Assembly (NCBI GenBank): GCA_902793605.1
Contig: CADBEB010000018.1
Location: 1-57,886, forward strand
Direction of reading: 5' to 3'
Origin: an uncultured Eubacteriales bacterium
GTDB lineage: Bacteria > Bacillota > Clostridia > Christensenellales > Aristaeellaceae
Length of the DNA stretch: 57,886 bases
The notes below the pieces were generated by a model. It had not been told where the DNA came from. It made no database searches and saw nothing but the letters and a program-made list of their open reading frames with translations. The position numbers and the translations under genes are program-made. Each line of letters begins with the position of its first letter. The stretch's first letter is position 1. Below, one piece after another: positions 17,463 to 25,751 of the stretch.

Positions 17463-19430
17463 ATGGAACTGAAAGATACGGAACGGGAATATGCCGACTG
17501 GGTGGATGAGGAGGATCTTCTCCTTCAGCAGGCGGACGCGGCGAACGCGCCGTTCAGGACCTGGCTGGTGCCGGATGTGTGCGATATGGACCAGTGCGTG
17601 AAGAGCTGGTTCCTGCCGCAGATCCTGCAGGAGATGAACACCCGCCTCGCCAAAGGCGACCTGAGCGCCCTGCTGCGGCAGCCGGTCGTCTCCGAGCAGG
17701 TCCGGGCGAAGGACCTGCGCCTCGGCGGGATCACCTACTGGCGGCTGAACCGGGTGGACTTCCTCGCGGATGTCGACCTGGAGACGGACCTGGTCGTGGA
17801 GAGCGAGGGGCGGGATGTCCCCGGGACCTTCGCCTTCGTCCTCACCCTCTGGTTCTGCACGGAGGAAGGCTTCCGCTTTGAGGTGCAGGGCCTCTGTCCC
17901 GCGGCGGAGCGGCCGGAGCGCAGTTTCTGGAAGCTGGACCGGTTTCTGGTGCCGATCCTCCGGCGGGATGAGATCGAAGCCGGGGCGGAGCGGATCTGGG
18001 AAAACTGCCTGCCCGGGAAAAAGCCGGAGGAGCGCAGCGCGCGGATGCTGGCCGATGCGATGAAGCTGCAGGTGACGGAGCTTTGCCTCTTCGGGCAGAA
18101 CCGCACCCGGGCGATCCTCTTCTTCCAGGACGGCGTCGTTCAGGTGCAGGACGAGATGCGCCCGGAGGACGACGGGCCTCCGGCCCCCGTGCCGGTGCAG
18201 GTCGCCGCGGGCACGATCGTGCTGAATACCGCCGCCCGCCGCGAGCGGGGGGATCCGGCCATCCTGCACGAATGCATCCACTATGAATGGCACCTGCTCT
18301 TCTACCGCCTGCAGAAGGCGGTTTCCAGCAGCCCCCTGGCCTTCCGGATGAAGAAGGTCCAGTCCTCGCTCGCGCGCCGCCCGGCCGATCCCCTCCGCTG
18401 GATGGAGCAGCAGGCGGACCTCGGGGCCGTTGCCCTGCTCCTCCCCCTGGGCGTGATGCGTTCCCGTGCCTGGCGGCTCTACCAGGAGGCAAGCGCCTTC
18501 CCCGCCCGGAACGGGTACTTCAACCATCCCGGTTTCCGCTGGGAGCGGGTGATCCGGACGGTTTCCGACGAATACGACGTTTCCCGCACGATGGTGCGCC
18601 GCCGCCTGGTCATGCTCGGCCATCCCGCCGCGAAGGGCGCGGTCAACTTCGTGGACGGCCGCTATATCACGCCCTTCGCCTTCACGGAGGAGTATTCCGG
18701 CGACGGCACGGACACCCTGGTCATCAGCCGGAAGGACATGGCCGGGCTGTATCACCGCAGCCGTCCTTTCCGGGAACTGCTGGAGACTGGGTCCTTCCTC
18801 TGGGCCGACGGACACGTCTGCCTGAACGATCCGCAGTACCTCCGCCGGACGGAGAAAGGGCTCGCCCTGACGCCCTGGGCCAACGCCCATGCCGACGCCT
18901 GCTGCCTGCGCTTCGGGCTGGTCCGCCTGAAGGAGCGGGAGACCGTCCTCATCTTCGGCAGCCTGAACAGCAGCGGGGAGTATAACCGGCATTACAACGA
19001 ATACCTCGACCGGCGGATGTCCATGACCGCCGCGCAGCTGGCCGAAAAGCGGGACCGGCTCATGCAGGCCCTGCCCAACGATTACCCGGACGCCCTGTGC
19101 TACCTGATGGAGAACGCGGACGGCGGCCCGGTCACCGTGGAGCAGCTGGCCGCGTCGGCCCAGGTCTCCCCGCGGACCATCCAGCGGTACCGGACAAAAA
19201 TGCAGTCCTCCTACAATCCGGACGCGGCGGTCGCCGTCTGCCTAGCCCTCCACCTGCCCCCGTGGCTCAGCCGCGTCCTGCTGAACAAGGCGGGCATCCT
19301 CGTGCAGAACTACGGGCCGAAGGGACATTTCGGCGAGATCCTGGACTGCTGCTTCATGGACTCCGTTCCCGAGGTGCAGGAATACCTGAAGAAAGCCGGC
19401 TATCCGCCGCTGAAGCTGATGGAAGAATAA
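17463..19430 (+). CDS. ImmA/IrrE-type zinc metallopeptidase with C-terminal helix-turn-helix
   Basis: 655 residues, cytoplasmic. H-E-C-I-H at residues 269-273 fits the HExxH zinc site of ImmA/IrrE-type peptidases, which cleave HTH repressors (ImmR in ICEBs1, DdrO in Deinococcus). Residues about 555-590 (V-E-Q-L-A-A-S-A-Q-V-S-P-R-T-I-Q-R-Y) form an XRE-like HTH. The first 230 residues and the stretch 300-540 are unrecognised. The ATG at 17463 is preferred to the in-frame TTG at 17457 because AGAGAGGGA is then 6-8 bases away. Its promoter carries a dyad shared with umuC, so autoregulation through its own HTH is likely. A fused sensor-protease-regulator is inferred; the target repressor is not identified in the window. 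Confidence 0.8.
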   Translation: MELKDTEREYADWVDEEDLLLQQADAANAPFRTWLVPDVCDMDQCVKSWFLPQILQEMNTRLAKGDLSALLRQPVVSEQVRAKDLRLGGITYWRLNRVDFLADVDLETDLVVESEGRDVPGTFAFVLTLWFCTEEGFRFEVQGLCPAAERPERSFWKLDRFLVPILRRDEIEAGAERIWENCLPGKKPEERSARMLADAMKLQVTELCLFGQNRTRAILFFQDGVVQVQDEMRPEDDGPPAPVPVQVAAGTIVLNTAARRERGDPAILHECIHYEWHLLFYRLQKAVSSSPLAFRMKKVQSSLARRPADPLRWMEQQADLGAVALLLPLGVMRSRAWRLYQEASAFPARNGYFNHPGFRWERVIRTVSDEYDVSRTMVRRRLVMLGHPAAKGAVNFVDGRYITPFAFTEEYSGDGTDTLVISRKDMAGLYHRSRPFRELLETGSFLWADGHVCLNDPQYLRRTEKGLALTPWANAHADACCLRFGLVRLKERETVLIFGSLNSSGEYNRHYNEYLDRRMSMTAAQLAEKRDRLMQALPNDYPDALCYLMENADGGPVTVEQLAASAQVSPRTIQRYRTKMQSSYNPDAAVAVCLALHLPPWLSRVLLNKAGILVQNYGPKGHFGEILDCCFMDSVPEVQEYLKKAGYPPLKLMEE

Positions 19431-19504
19431 GGCGAACGGGATGACACCGGGCGATAAACGTGGTATACTCCCGTTAATCATTTCAGGGAAGGAGTCGCCG
19501 CCCG

Positions 19505-20860
19505 ATGACCGCAGCCCAGCCGACCCGCGGGAGCATGACCCGCAAGGCGCTCTCTGTCGCCTGGCCCGCCGTAGTGGAGAGCTTTTTTATCGTGCTCGCC
19601 GGCATGATCGACACGATGATGGTAGCCGAGCTGGGTCCCTATGCCGTCGCGGCGACAGGCCTGACCGCCCAGCCGAAGTTCATCGGGCTGACGGTCTTTT
19701 TCGGCGTCAATATCGCGGTGTCCGCCCTGGTTGCCCGGCGCAAGGGCGAAAGGAACCAGGAGGATGCCAATGAGATCACCCTGACCGCCCTTTGGCTCAC
19801 GGTCGCGCTCTGCGCCGTGCTGACGGCGGTCTTCGTGATCTTCACGCCGCAGATGATGCGCCTGGCCGGCAGCAACGAAGACACGCACGAGGCCGCCGTC
19901 GAGTATTTCCGCATCATCATGGGCGGCCTGTTCTTCAACGTCATCACAATGGTCATCAACGCGGCCCAGCGCGGCAGCGGCAACACCAAGCTGTCCATGT
20001 ACACCAACCTTGTCAGCAGCATCGTGAACATCATCTTCAACTGGCTGCTGATCAAGGGCCGCCTCGGCTTCCCCGCCTGGGGCATCCGCGGCGCGGCCAT
20101 CGCGACGGTCCTGGGCACGGTCGTCTCCGCCGGAATGGCCGTCTTCTCCCTCTTCCGCCGCACGAGCTATGTGCGCATCCCGCTCATGGTCAGCCTGAAG
20201 TCGCGCTTTACGAAACGCGCCTGCCGCTCCATCTGGACCCTGGCCGCCTCCAGCACCGTCGAGAACCTCGCCATGCGCATCGGTTTCCTGGCCACGGCCA
20301 TGATCGCCGCGCGCCTGGGAACGGACGAGTTCGCAGCGCACAATATCGGCATGAACCTGCTGGGCCTCGGCTTCTCCTTTGCCGACGGCATGCAGGTCGC
20401 CGCGATCGCCCTGACCGGGGAAAGTCTCGGCGCGGGCGAAAAGGAAAAAGCCCGCCAGCAGGCCGGTATCTGTCAGCGGATCGGCTTCTTCATTTCCCTG
20501 GTGCTTTCGGTGATCCTCCTGTTCGGCGGCCGGTGGATCTTCTCCTTCTACTTTAAGGAAGACCACATCCTCGATATGGGCGTGCTCATCTGCCGCTTCA
20601 TGACCGTCATCATCCTCCTGCAGATCTCCCAGATCATCTTCACGGGGACCCTGCGGGCCGCGGGCGATGTGCGCTATACGCTGGTGGTCGCCCTGATCTC
20701 GGTCACTTTCATCCGCACGGTCGTGACCTTCCTGCTGGTCGTCGTGTTTAAGCTCGGGCTGACCGGCGTGTGGATCGGCATCCTGAGCGACCAGTGCAGC
20801 CGCTTCTGCTTCATGGGGCATCGTTTCCGGCAGGGAAAATGGGTGAACCTGCGTATCTGA
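19505..20860 (+). CDS. MATE family multidrug/cation antiporter
   Basis: 451 residues with twelve hydrophobic segments in two similar halves. The opening K-A-L-S-V-A-W-P-A-V-V-E, the loop M-I-D-T-M-M-V and the mirrored half (S-T-V-E-N-L near 254) are typical of MatE domains; M-V-I-N-A-A-Q-R-G-S-G-N-T and F-T-G-T-L-R-A-A-G-D are the paired cytoplasmic motifs. The family exports organic cations, drugs or metabolites in exchange for H+ or Na+; the substrate is unknown. GAAGGAG at 19489-19495 sets the start. It lies 74 bases after the peptidase gene on the same strand and could be co-transcribed with it. A terminator follows. Confidence 0.93.
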   Translation: MTAAQPTRGSMTRKALSVAWPAVVESFFIVLAGMIDTMMVAELGPYAVAATGLTAQPKFIGLTVFFGVNIAVSALVARRKGERNQEDANEITLTALWLTVALCAVLTAVFVIFTPQMMRLAGSNEDTHEAAVEYFRIIMGGLFFNVITMVINAAQRGSGNTKLSMYTNLVSSIVNIIFNWLLIKGRLGFPAWGIRGAAIATVLGTVVSAGMAVFSLFRRTSYVRIPLMVSLKSRFTKRACRSIWTLAASSTVENLAMRIGFLATAMIAARLGTDEFAAHNIGMNLLGLGFSFADGMQVAAIALTGESLGAGEKEKARQQAGICQRIGFFISLVLSVILLFGGRWIFSFYFKEDHILDMGVLICRFMTVIILLQISQIIFTGTLRAAGDVRYTLVVALISVTFIRTVVTFLLVVVFKLGLTGVWIGILSDQCSRFCFMGHRFRQGKWVNLRI

Positions 20861-20874
20861 CAAAAAAAGTTTCC

Positions 20875-20895
20875 CCGGGGGAGACACGCCGTGTC
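20875..20895 (+). repeat. 21-bp direct repeat, copy 1, with palindromic core
   Basis: Positions 20875-20895 are identical to 20986-21006. The core GACACG-C-CGTGTC is a perfect dyad. Here it forms a longer hairpin with the following TCTCCCCGGG, directly after the MATE stop. Confidence 0.75.
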
Positions 20896-20904
20896 TCCCC
20901 GGGC

Positions 20905-20937
20905 AGGCCGGAAGCGCTTTGTTTCCCGGCCTTTTTT
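20905..20937 (+). terminator. Intrinsic terminator of MATE gene
   Basis: Stem AGGCCGG (20905-20911) / CCGGCCT (20926-20932) followed by six T (20932-20937). Confidence 0.85.
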
Positions 20938-20985
20938 CATGTCCGCCGGAAGGGCCGTTCCCCGGAAGACCCGTATTTCGGGCAT

Positions 20986-21006
20986 CCGGGGGAGACACGC
21001 CGTGTC
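20986..21006 (+). repeat. 21-bp direct repeat, copy 2, in a second hairpin
   Basis: Identical to 20875-20895. Here the flanks GCATCCGG and CCGGGTGC extend the dyad into a stem with a small bulge, followed by CTTTTTCC, so this copy resembles a terminator located about 50 bases before the next gene. Confidence 0.7.
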
Positions 21007-21068
21007 CGGGTGCTTTTTCCCTTTCTGTCGTACAGTCGGTGTATCCGATACCGACAGGAGGTTGAACC

Positions 21069-21386
21069 ATGGATATCTACAATTCCGAGCACTATGCCGA
21101 TCCCACCGCCGCCGTCGCGATCGAGCGCGCGATGCAGCCTCCGGACAGCGGACGGGACGCGGACGAGAAAGGCCTCCGCCTCCTGGCCGAGGCCGTGATC
21201 GCCAGGGCGGTTTACGACTATGCCGGGCTCGTGCGCTGTCCGTACCGCTGCGAGGCGCTCCTGCGGGAGAAGCGGGAGCTGGAGGCCTTCTTCCTCAGCG
21301 ACTGGTTCCGCCTGGCCTGCGGCCTGAACGGGGCGCACGTCCTGCGGATCCTCCGGGAGGAGGTGCTGCGCCGTGACCGGTCTTGA
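21069..21386 (+). CDS. Small phage-type hypothetical protein
   Basis: 105 residues, helical and charged. The C-terminal part (about 62-100: R-E-K-R-E-L-E-A-F-F-L-S-D-W-F...H-V-L-R-I-L-R-E-E-V) resembles short proteins encoded next to terminase and late-regulator genes of Firmicute prophages. No function can be assigned. Start supported by CAGGAGG (21057-21063). It overlaps the next gene by 14 bases, so the two are coupled. There is no integrase, capsid or terminase in the window, hence an isolated remnant or a domesticated pair. Upstream lies the second copy of the 21-bp hairpin repeat. Confidence 0.75.
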   Translation: MDIYNSEHYADPTAAVAIERAMQPPDSGRDADEKGLRLLAEAVIARAVYDYAGLVRCPYRCEALLREKRELEAFFLSDWFRLACGLNGAHVLRILREEVLRRDRS

Positions 21387-21843
21387 CCTGCTCCTGCACG
21401 CGGAAGACCTCCGCCGGGAGATCGCCCGGCGGGAGGAACGGATCGCGATCCTCCGCCGTCTGGCCGGGGCTGTCAGCCGTCCCCTGCCCGGGGACGTACG
21501 CGTCGTTTCCTCCCCCGATCCGGGCAGGAACCAGCGCCTCCTGGACGAGGCTGTGGACGAGCAGGAGGCAGTCCGCCTCCTCCGGGAAGAGCTGGAGGCC
21601 GCCGACGCGGATCTCGCGCTCCTCTTTTCCCTCCTGCCGGATGCCCTGACCGCCTCGGTGCTGCAGATCCGCTACCTGGAAAAGCAGCCCTGGCGGGAGG
21701 TCTGCCTCCGGACCCATCTCAGCCGCACCCGGGTCTTCGCGCGTCACCGGCAGGCGCTGGAACTTCTCGCCGCCCGGGAGGGAAACAGTTGCATTCCCGG
21801 CCCGAATCGGGGTATACTTTCAGAAGCTGATGAAACGAAATGA
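21373..21843 (+). CDS. DUF1492/ArpU-like phage transcription-regulator-type protein
   Basis: 156 residues. N-terminal coiled-coil (L-R-R-E-I-A-R-R-E-E-R-I-A-I-L), middle V-S-S-P-D-P-G-R, a second coiled segment and a C-terminal sigma-70 region-4-like HTH: I-R-Y-L-E-K-Q-P-W-R-E-V-C...S-R-T-R-V-F-A-R-H-R-Q-A-L. This order matches DUF1492/ArpU/RinA-type late-gene regulators of Firmicute phages. The GTG/ATG-type start at 21373 overlaps the previous gene. The last codons run into the leader of the LRR gene, which starts 10 bases after this stop, so all three may be one transcript. No phage targets are nearby. Confidence 0.72.
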   Translation: MTGLDLLLHAEDLRREIARREERIAILRRLAGAVSRPLPGDVRVVSSPDPGRNQRLLDEAVDEQEAVRLLREELEAADADLALLFSLLPDALTASVLQIRYLEKQPWREVCLRTHLSRTRVFARHRQALELLAAREGNSCIPGPNRGILSEADETK

Positions 21844-21853
21844 GGCTTCGAAG

Positions 21854-23623
21854 ATGAAACTGACGCGCTTCCGGTTCCTTCCGGCGCTCCTGCTGCTCCT
21901 GGCGGCCTTTGCCGTTGCGCGCGCGGATACCGCGCCTGTTGAATACCGGATCGAGCCCGGCTCGAAAGGATCCTATGCCGTGATCACCGGCGCCGCCACA
22001 CCGACGGATCTGGTGATCCCCTCGCAGGTCGAAGGCATTCCCGTCCGGGAGATTGGGCGCGGCGCCTTTGCCGGCTGCACGACGCTGAAGACCCTGACCG
22101 TGGAGCAGGGCGTCCGGACTGTCGGCATGAACGCCTTCGAAGGCTGCACCGGCCTGGAGGAAGTCGTCCTGCCCGGCAGCCTGACCTTCGTGGAGAAGGA
22201 TGCTTTCCGGGACTGCGGGAGTCTCCGTGAGATCACCATGCCCGGCATCATCCGGGCCGGGCAGGTCCGGGAAGACGCCTTCGCCGGCGTCGGCCTGACG
22301 GAGCTGAAGCTTTCCAGCGGCGTCGATCTGTTCGATCCCGGCCTCCAGGAGGAGACCGAGCGCGTCGTGACCCGTCTCGACGGCTGGCTTTTCCGTCCCG
22401 TCGCGGACGGTACCCTGATGATCACCGGGGCCGACGGGGATCCGCGGCGTCTCGACATCCCCGCGGAGATCGGCGGCAGAAAGGTGTCCGCCATCGGGGA
22501 AGGCGCCTTCCGCGGCCGCGCTTCCCTGAGGTCCGTCACCCTGCCCGAAGGCCTCCGCACTATCGGCAGCCGGGCCTTTTCCGATTGTACCTCCCTCAAG
22601 GAGATCGTCTTCCCCTCCACCCTGGAGGAGGCAGGTCCCCTGGCCTTCTTCCGGACCGCGCTGGATTCCCCCGCCCTGCCGGAAGGCGCCCGGGAGAAGA
22701 GCAGCCTCGTCTGGTATGCCTCGGAAGACCGGCAGGACCGCGCCGGCGGCTGGACCTGGAACCTGCTGGCCGACGGCACCGCGATGATCTCCGGCTACCC
22801 TGCCCCGTATGATCGGTCCATGACCCTTCCCGGCGAGATCGACGGCCATGTCGTCACCGCCGTCATGCAGGAGGAGAGCCGCTATCTCGCCGGCGCGGAC
22901 CGCATCGGCACCGTGAAACTGCCCGCCGGGCTGAAGGTCATCGGTGAGCGCGCCTTCTACCGCTTCAGCGGGATCCGGGAGCTCGTCATTCCCTCCGGCC
23001 TGGAGGAGATCGGCGACGGCGCGTTCTACAACGCCGCGCACGTCGACCATATCAAGCTGCCGGCAGGCCTGAAGCGCCTCGGACGCAGCGCTTTCAGCTA
23101 CTGCCGCCGCCTGGGTTCGATCTCCCTGCCGGACGGGCTGGAGGAGATCGCGCCCCGCACCTTTGAGGGCTGCACCCGCCTGAACCAGGTCCGCTTCCCC
23201 GCCACCCTGAAGGTCATCGGCGAGCGGGCCTTCTGCCAGTCCAACCTCTCCATGGTCAAACTGCCCGAGAGCCTGGAGGTGATCCGCCGGGGCGCCTTCC
23301 TGGAGCACCGGATCGCCGACCTGACCATCCCGGCGGGCGTGAAGCACGTCAGCGCGGAAGCCTTCTACAGCTACCGCCCCGGCTGCCCGAAGAAGGTCCG
23401 GATCCTGAACCCCGACACGGAGCTGGAGACCGGTGTCTTCGGCTACGACCTTCGCGATCCCGAAGGCAGCATCGACAACCCGCTGAACTGGATCGACCTG
23501 TACCGGGAGCAGCCCGTGAACGACTGGAAGAACCCGATCCAGCTGACCTGCTACCCGGGCTCCACCGCTGACGTGATGTATACCTATAAAGTGAAGAAGG
23601 ACTATATTCGAGTCAAAAAATGA
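21854..23623 (+). CDS. Secreted BspA-like leucine-rich repeat protein
   Basis: 589 residues. A 22-25 residue signal peptide (ends A-V-A-R-A) leads to about ten LRR_5 units of the BspA/TpLRR type, recognisable by repeated I-G-x-x-A-F-x-x-C-x-x-L-x-x-V-x-L-P-x-G-L. Units cluster at about 60-160, 205-285 and 345-510, separated by short spacers with W-T-W-N-L-L-A-D-G-T-A-M-I-S-G that may be a different strand pair. BspA-type LRRs mediate binding to host or other microbial surfaces. No wall anchor. ATG at 21854 is preferred over 21830 because a signal peptide then begins directly and GAGG is at spacing. Ends 10 bases before the YgjP gene. Confidence 0.88.
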   Translation: MKLTRFRFLPALLLLLAAFAVARADTAPVEYRIEPGSKGSYAVITGAATPTDLVIPSQVEGIPVREIGRGAFAGCTTLKTLTVEQGVRTVGMNAFEGCTGLEEVVLPGSLTFVEKDAFRDCGSLREITMPGIIRAGQVREDAFAGVGLTELKLSSGVDLFDPGLQEETERVVTRLDGWLFRPVADGTLMITGADGDPRRLDIPAEIGGRKVSAIGEGAFRGRASLRSVTLPEGLRTIGSRAFSDCTSLKEIVFPSTLEEAGPLAFFRTALDSPALPEGAREKSSLVWYASEDRQDRAGGWTWNLLADGTAMISGYPAPYDRSMTLPGEIDGHVVTAVMQEESRYLAGADRIGTVKLPAGLKVIGERAFYRFSGIRELVIPSGLEEIGDGAFYNAAHVDHIKLPAGLKRLGRSAFSYCRRLGSISLPDGLEEIAPRTFEGCTRLNQVRFPATLKVIGERAFCQSNLSMVKLPESLEVIRRGAFLEHRIADLTIPAGVKHVSAEAFYSYRPGCPKKVRILNPDTELETGVFGYDLRDPEGSIDNPLNWIDLYREQPVNDWKNPIQLTCYPGSTADVMYTYKVKKDYIRVKK

Positions 23624-23633
23624 GGACTGCGCG

Positions 23634-23999
23634 ATGAAAAAACTGACCCAGCAGGAGCTTGACGCCCTGAAAAAGGAGGCAAAGCTCCTGATTCCCGAGC
23701 GCGTGCGCTACTTTGCGGCAAAGCTCGGCATCACCTACGGCCGCATCGCCATCCGGGCCCAGCGCAGCCGCTGGGGCAGCTGCAGTTCCAAAGGCAACCT
23801 GAACTTCAACTGCCTGCTGATGCTGACCCCGCGGGAAGTCATCGACAGCGTGATCGTCCACGAGCTGTGCCACCGCAGGGAGCTCAACCACTCCAAAGCC
23901 TTCTGGGCCCTGGTCTACGAGGCCATGCCGGATTACAAGACCTGGGACAAATGGCTCAGGGACCACGGCCGGGAACTGATTTCCGCTTTGCCGCGGTAA
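23634..23999 (+). CDS. YgjP-type zinc metallopeptidase (M48-like, DUF45)
   Basis: 121 residues. R-W-G-S-C-S (46-51) with N-L-N-F-N, then H-E-L-C-H at 76-80 and a third zinc His at 86 (N-H-S): the YgjP/WLM pattern. Members are small SprT-like metal proteins; the cellular role is unclear. This version is shorter than the usual 230 residues, lacking the N-terminal YgjP half. RBS GAGGAC is 8 bases before the ATG, which is 10 bases after the LRR gene stop. A strong bidirectional terminator follows at once. Confidence 0.88.
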   Translation: MKKLTQQELDALKKEAKLLIPERVRYFAAKLGITYGRIAIRAQRSRWGSCSSKGNLNFNCLLMLTPREVIDSVIVHELCHRRELNHSKAFWALVYEAMPDYKTWDKWLRDHGRELISALPR

Positions 24000-24001
24000 T
24001 G

Positions 24002-24033
24002 AAAAAGATCGGAACCGAAGTTCCGATCTTTTT
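24002..24033. terminator. Bidirectional terminator between YgjP gene and hup
   Basis: Perfect stem AAAAAGATCGGAAC (24002-24015) / GTTCCGATCTTTTT (24020-24033), loop CGAA; A-run and T-run on both sides serve both strands. Confidence 0.94.
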
Positions 24034-24045
24034 TGAATCTATATC

Positions 24046-24339
24046 TTACTTCTTGCCCTTTTTCTTCGCGGCGACGGCAGTCTTCATTTCCTTGCCGGGC
24101 TTGAAAGCGGGAGCCTTGGAAGCGGCGATCTTGATCTTCTCGCCCGTGCGGGGATTCCGGCCGGTGCGGGCGCTGCGGGTGCGGACTTCGAAGGTTCCGA
24201 AGCCAACCAGGGTCACCTTGCCGTCTTTGGCCAGGCCTTCAACGATGGCATCCAGGGCGGCGCCCAGGACTTTGCCGGCTTCAGCTTTGGTGATTTCAGC
24301 TTTGGATGAGATGACTTCTACGAGTTCGGTTTTATTCAT
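24046..24339 (-). CDS. hup: DNA-binding protein HU
   Basis: 97 residues. Dimeric nucleoid protein. M-N-K-T-E-L-V start, G-F-G-T-F-E-V-R and the DNA-arm motif R-x-G-R-N-P-R-T-G-E are exact. The C-terminus ends in a lysine/alanine tail (K-K-K-G-K-K). ATG at 24339 is chosen with AGAAAGGA upstream; a strong promoter lies at 24382-24410. A single-gene unit ending in a bidirectional terminator. Confidence 0.97.
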   Translation of the reverse strand: MNKTELVEVISSKAEITKAEAGKVLGAALDAIVEGLAKDGKVTLVGFGTFEVRTRSARTGRNPRTGEKIKIAASKAPAFKPGKEMKTAVAAKKKGKK

Positions 24340-24381
24340 GGTATTGTCCTTTCTGCCTTGCGGCATTTTACTTTTGACTGG

Positions 24382-24410
24382 ATTATAGCACACAAAGCCT
24401 TGCTTGCCAA
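24382..24410 (-). promoter_or_regulatory. Promoter of hup
   Basis: On the minus strand TTGGCA (24405-24410), 17-bp spacer, TATAAT (24382-24387), about 43 bases before the HU ATG. Confidence 0.82.
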
Positions 24411-24449
24411 CACTTTTCGGCGAAAAACATCCGGTAAACGGGATTTCTA

Positions 24450-25616
24450 TCAGATCCGACGTACGCGCAGCACGCCGTCGATCGCCTTGAACTGCTCCAC
24501 CACGTCGTGGGGCATGGGATGGCTGATATCCAGCAGCGTGTAGGCATAGTTTCCGCGGCTCTTGTTCGCCAGGTTTTCGATGTTCAGCCCCTGGCTGCCG
24601 AAGAACGAGGTGATCTGGCTCAGCATGTTCGGGATGTTCCGGTGCAGGATCGCCACGCGGGCCTCGGTCTCGCAGCGCCCGAGGTTGATCTCCGGGAAGT
24701 TCACGGAGTTGTGGATGTTGCCGTTGTCCAGGTAGTCCTGCATCTGCTCCACGGCCATCACCGCGCAGTTGTCCTCCGCCTCCTCGGTGGAAGCGCCCAG
24801 GTGCGGGATCACGATCGCCTTCTCCATCTGCGCGCTCACAGGGTTCGGGAAGTCGGACACATAGGTCTTCAGTTTCCCGGCCTTCAGCGCCTCAGCCACG
24901 GCGTTCTCGTCCACCAGGGAATCCCGGGCGAAGTTCAGCAGCACCGCGCCCTCCTTCATCTGGGCGATCGCCTCCGCCCCGATCATCCCCTTGGTCGCCG
25001 GGGTCGCCGGCACGTGGATCGTGATGAAGTCCGAATGGGCGTAGATCGCCTCGGCGCTCTCCGCGTGGTTGACCATGGGGGACAGGTTCCACGCCGCCTT
25101 CACGGACATATAGGGATCAAAACCGTAGACCTTCATGCCCAGGGACAGGGCCGCGTTGGCCACCAGCACGCCGATCGCGCCCAGGCCGATGACGCCGATG
25201 CTCTTCCCGGCCAGTTCATGCCCGGCGAAGGCCTTCTTCGCCTTCTCGGTGGTCTTCGCGATGTCCGCGTCGCCCGCGTTCTCCTTCACCCAGCGGATGC
25301 CGCCGTTCACGTCCCGGGACGCCAGCAGCATGCCGCACAGCACCAGCTCTTTCACGGAGTTGGCGTTCGCGCCGGGGGTGTTGAAGACGACGATGCCGCT
25401 CTCGGTGCAGCGATCGATCGGGATGTTGTTGACCCCGGCGCCCGCCCGCGCGATGGCGCGCAGGTCCTTCGGGAACTCCATCTCCTTCATGTCGGCGGAG
25501 CGCACCAGCACGCCCGCGGCGTCATCCATGCTGTCCGCCAGCTCGTAGCCGGCGCGGAAGTGGTCCGTCCCGACCTTTGCGATATTGTTCAGGCAGTAGA
25601 TCTTCCGGTCTTTCAT
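24450..25616 (-). CDS. serA: D-3-phosphoglycerate dehydrogenase with ACT domain
   Basis: 388 residues. Oxidises 3-phosphoglycerate, first step of serine synthesis. NAD-binding G-L-G-A-I-G at 144-149, catalytic Arg231 (N-F-A-R-D) and His272 (I-P-H-L-G-A-S); the acidic residue of the triad is probably Asp255 (S-D-F-P-N-P), as usual in the short clostridial form. The C-terminal ACT domain (about 315-388) should bind serine as feedback inhibitor. RBS GGGAGGA. No serC or serB adjacent. It is divergent from the zinc-ribbon membrane gene. The opposing enzyme L-serine dehydratase is 5.5 kb away. Lone serA genes with ACT are common in Clostridia. Confidence 0.94.
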   Translation of the reverse strand: MKDRKIYCLNNIAKVGTDHFRAGYELADSMDDAAGVLVRSADMKEMEFPKDLRAIARAGAGVNNIPIDRCTESGIVVFNTPGANANSVKELVLCGMLLASRDVNGGIRWVKENAGDADIAKTTEKAKKAFAGHELAGKSIGVIGLGAIGVLVANAALSLGMKVYGFDPYMSVKAAWNLSPMVNHAESAEAIYAHSDFITIHVPATPATKGMIGAEAIAQMKEGAVLLNFARDSLVDENAVAEALKAGKLKTYVSDFPNPVSAQMEKAIVIPHLGASTEEAEDNCAVMAVEQMQDYLDNGNIHNSVNFPEINLGRCETEARVAILHRNIPNMLSQITSFFGSQGLNIENLANKSRGNYAYTLLDISHPMPHDVVEQFKAIDGVLRVRRI

Positions 25617-25751
25617 TTCAATCTGATCCTCCCGTATTTGATAACCCGTATACTATACCACATCCGGGCCCCGGCGCGATGTTTCCGTTTTGTTTCCCGC
25701 CGTTTTTATGGTATAATGTCTTCCGAAACCACAGCAAAGGAGAAGATTGCC

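Noticed and set aside
24507..25751. Upstream extension of the zinc-ribbon gene frame
   Set aside because: Runs antisense to serA; a promoter -10 at 25712-25717 and AAAGGAG before the TTG at 25752 fix the true start.
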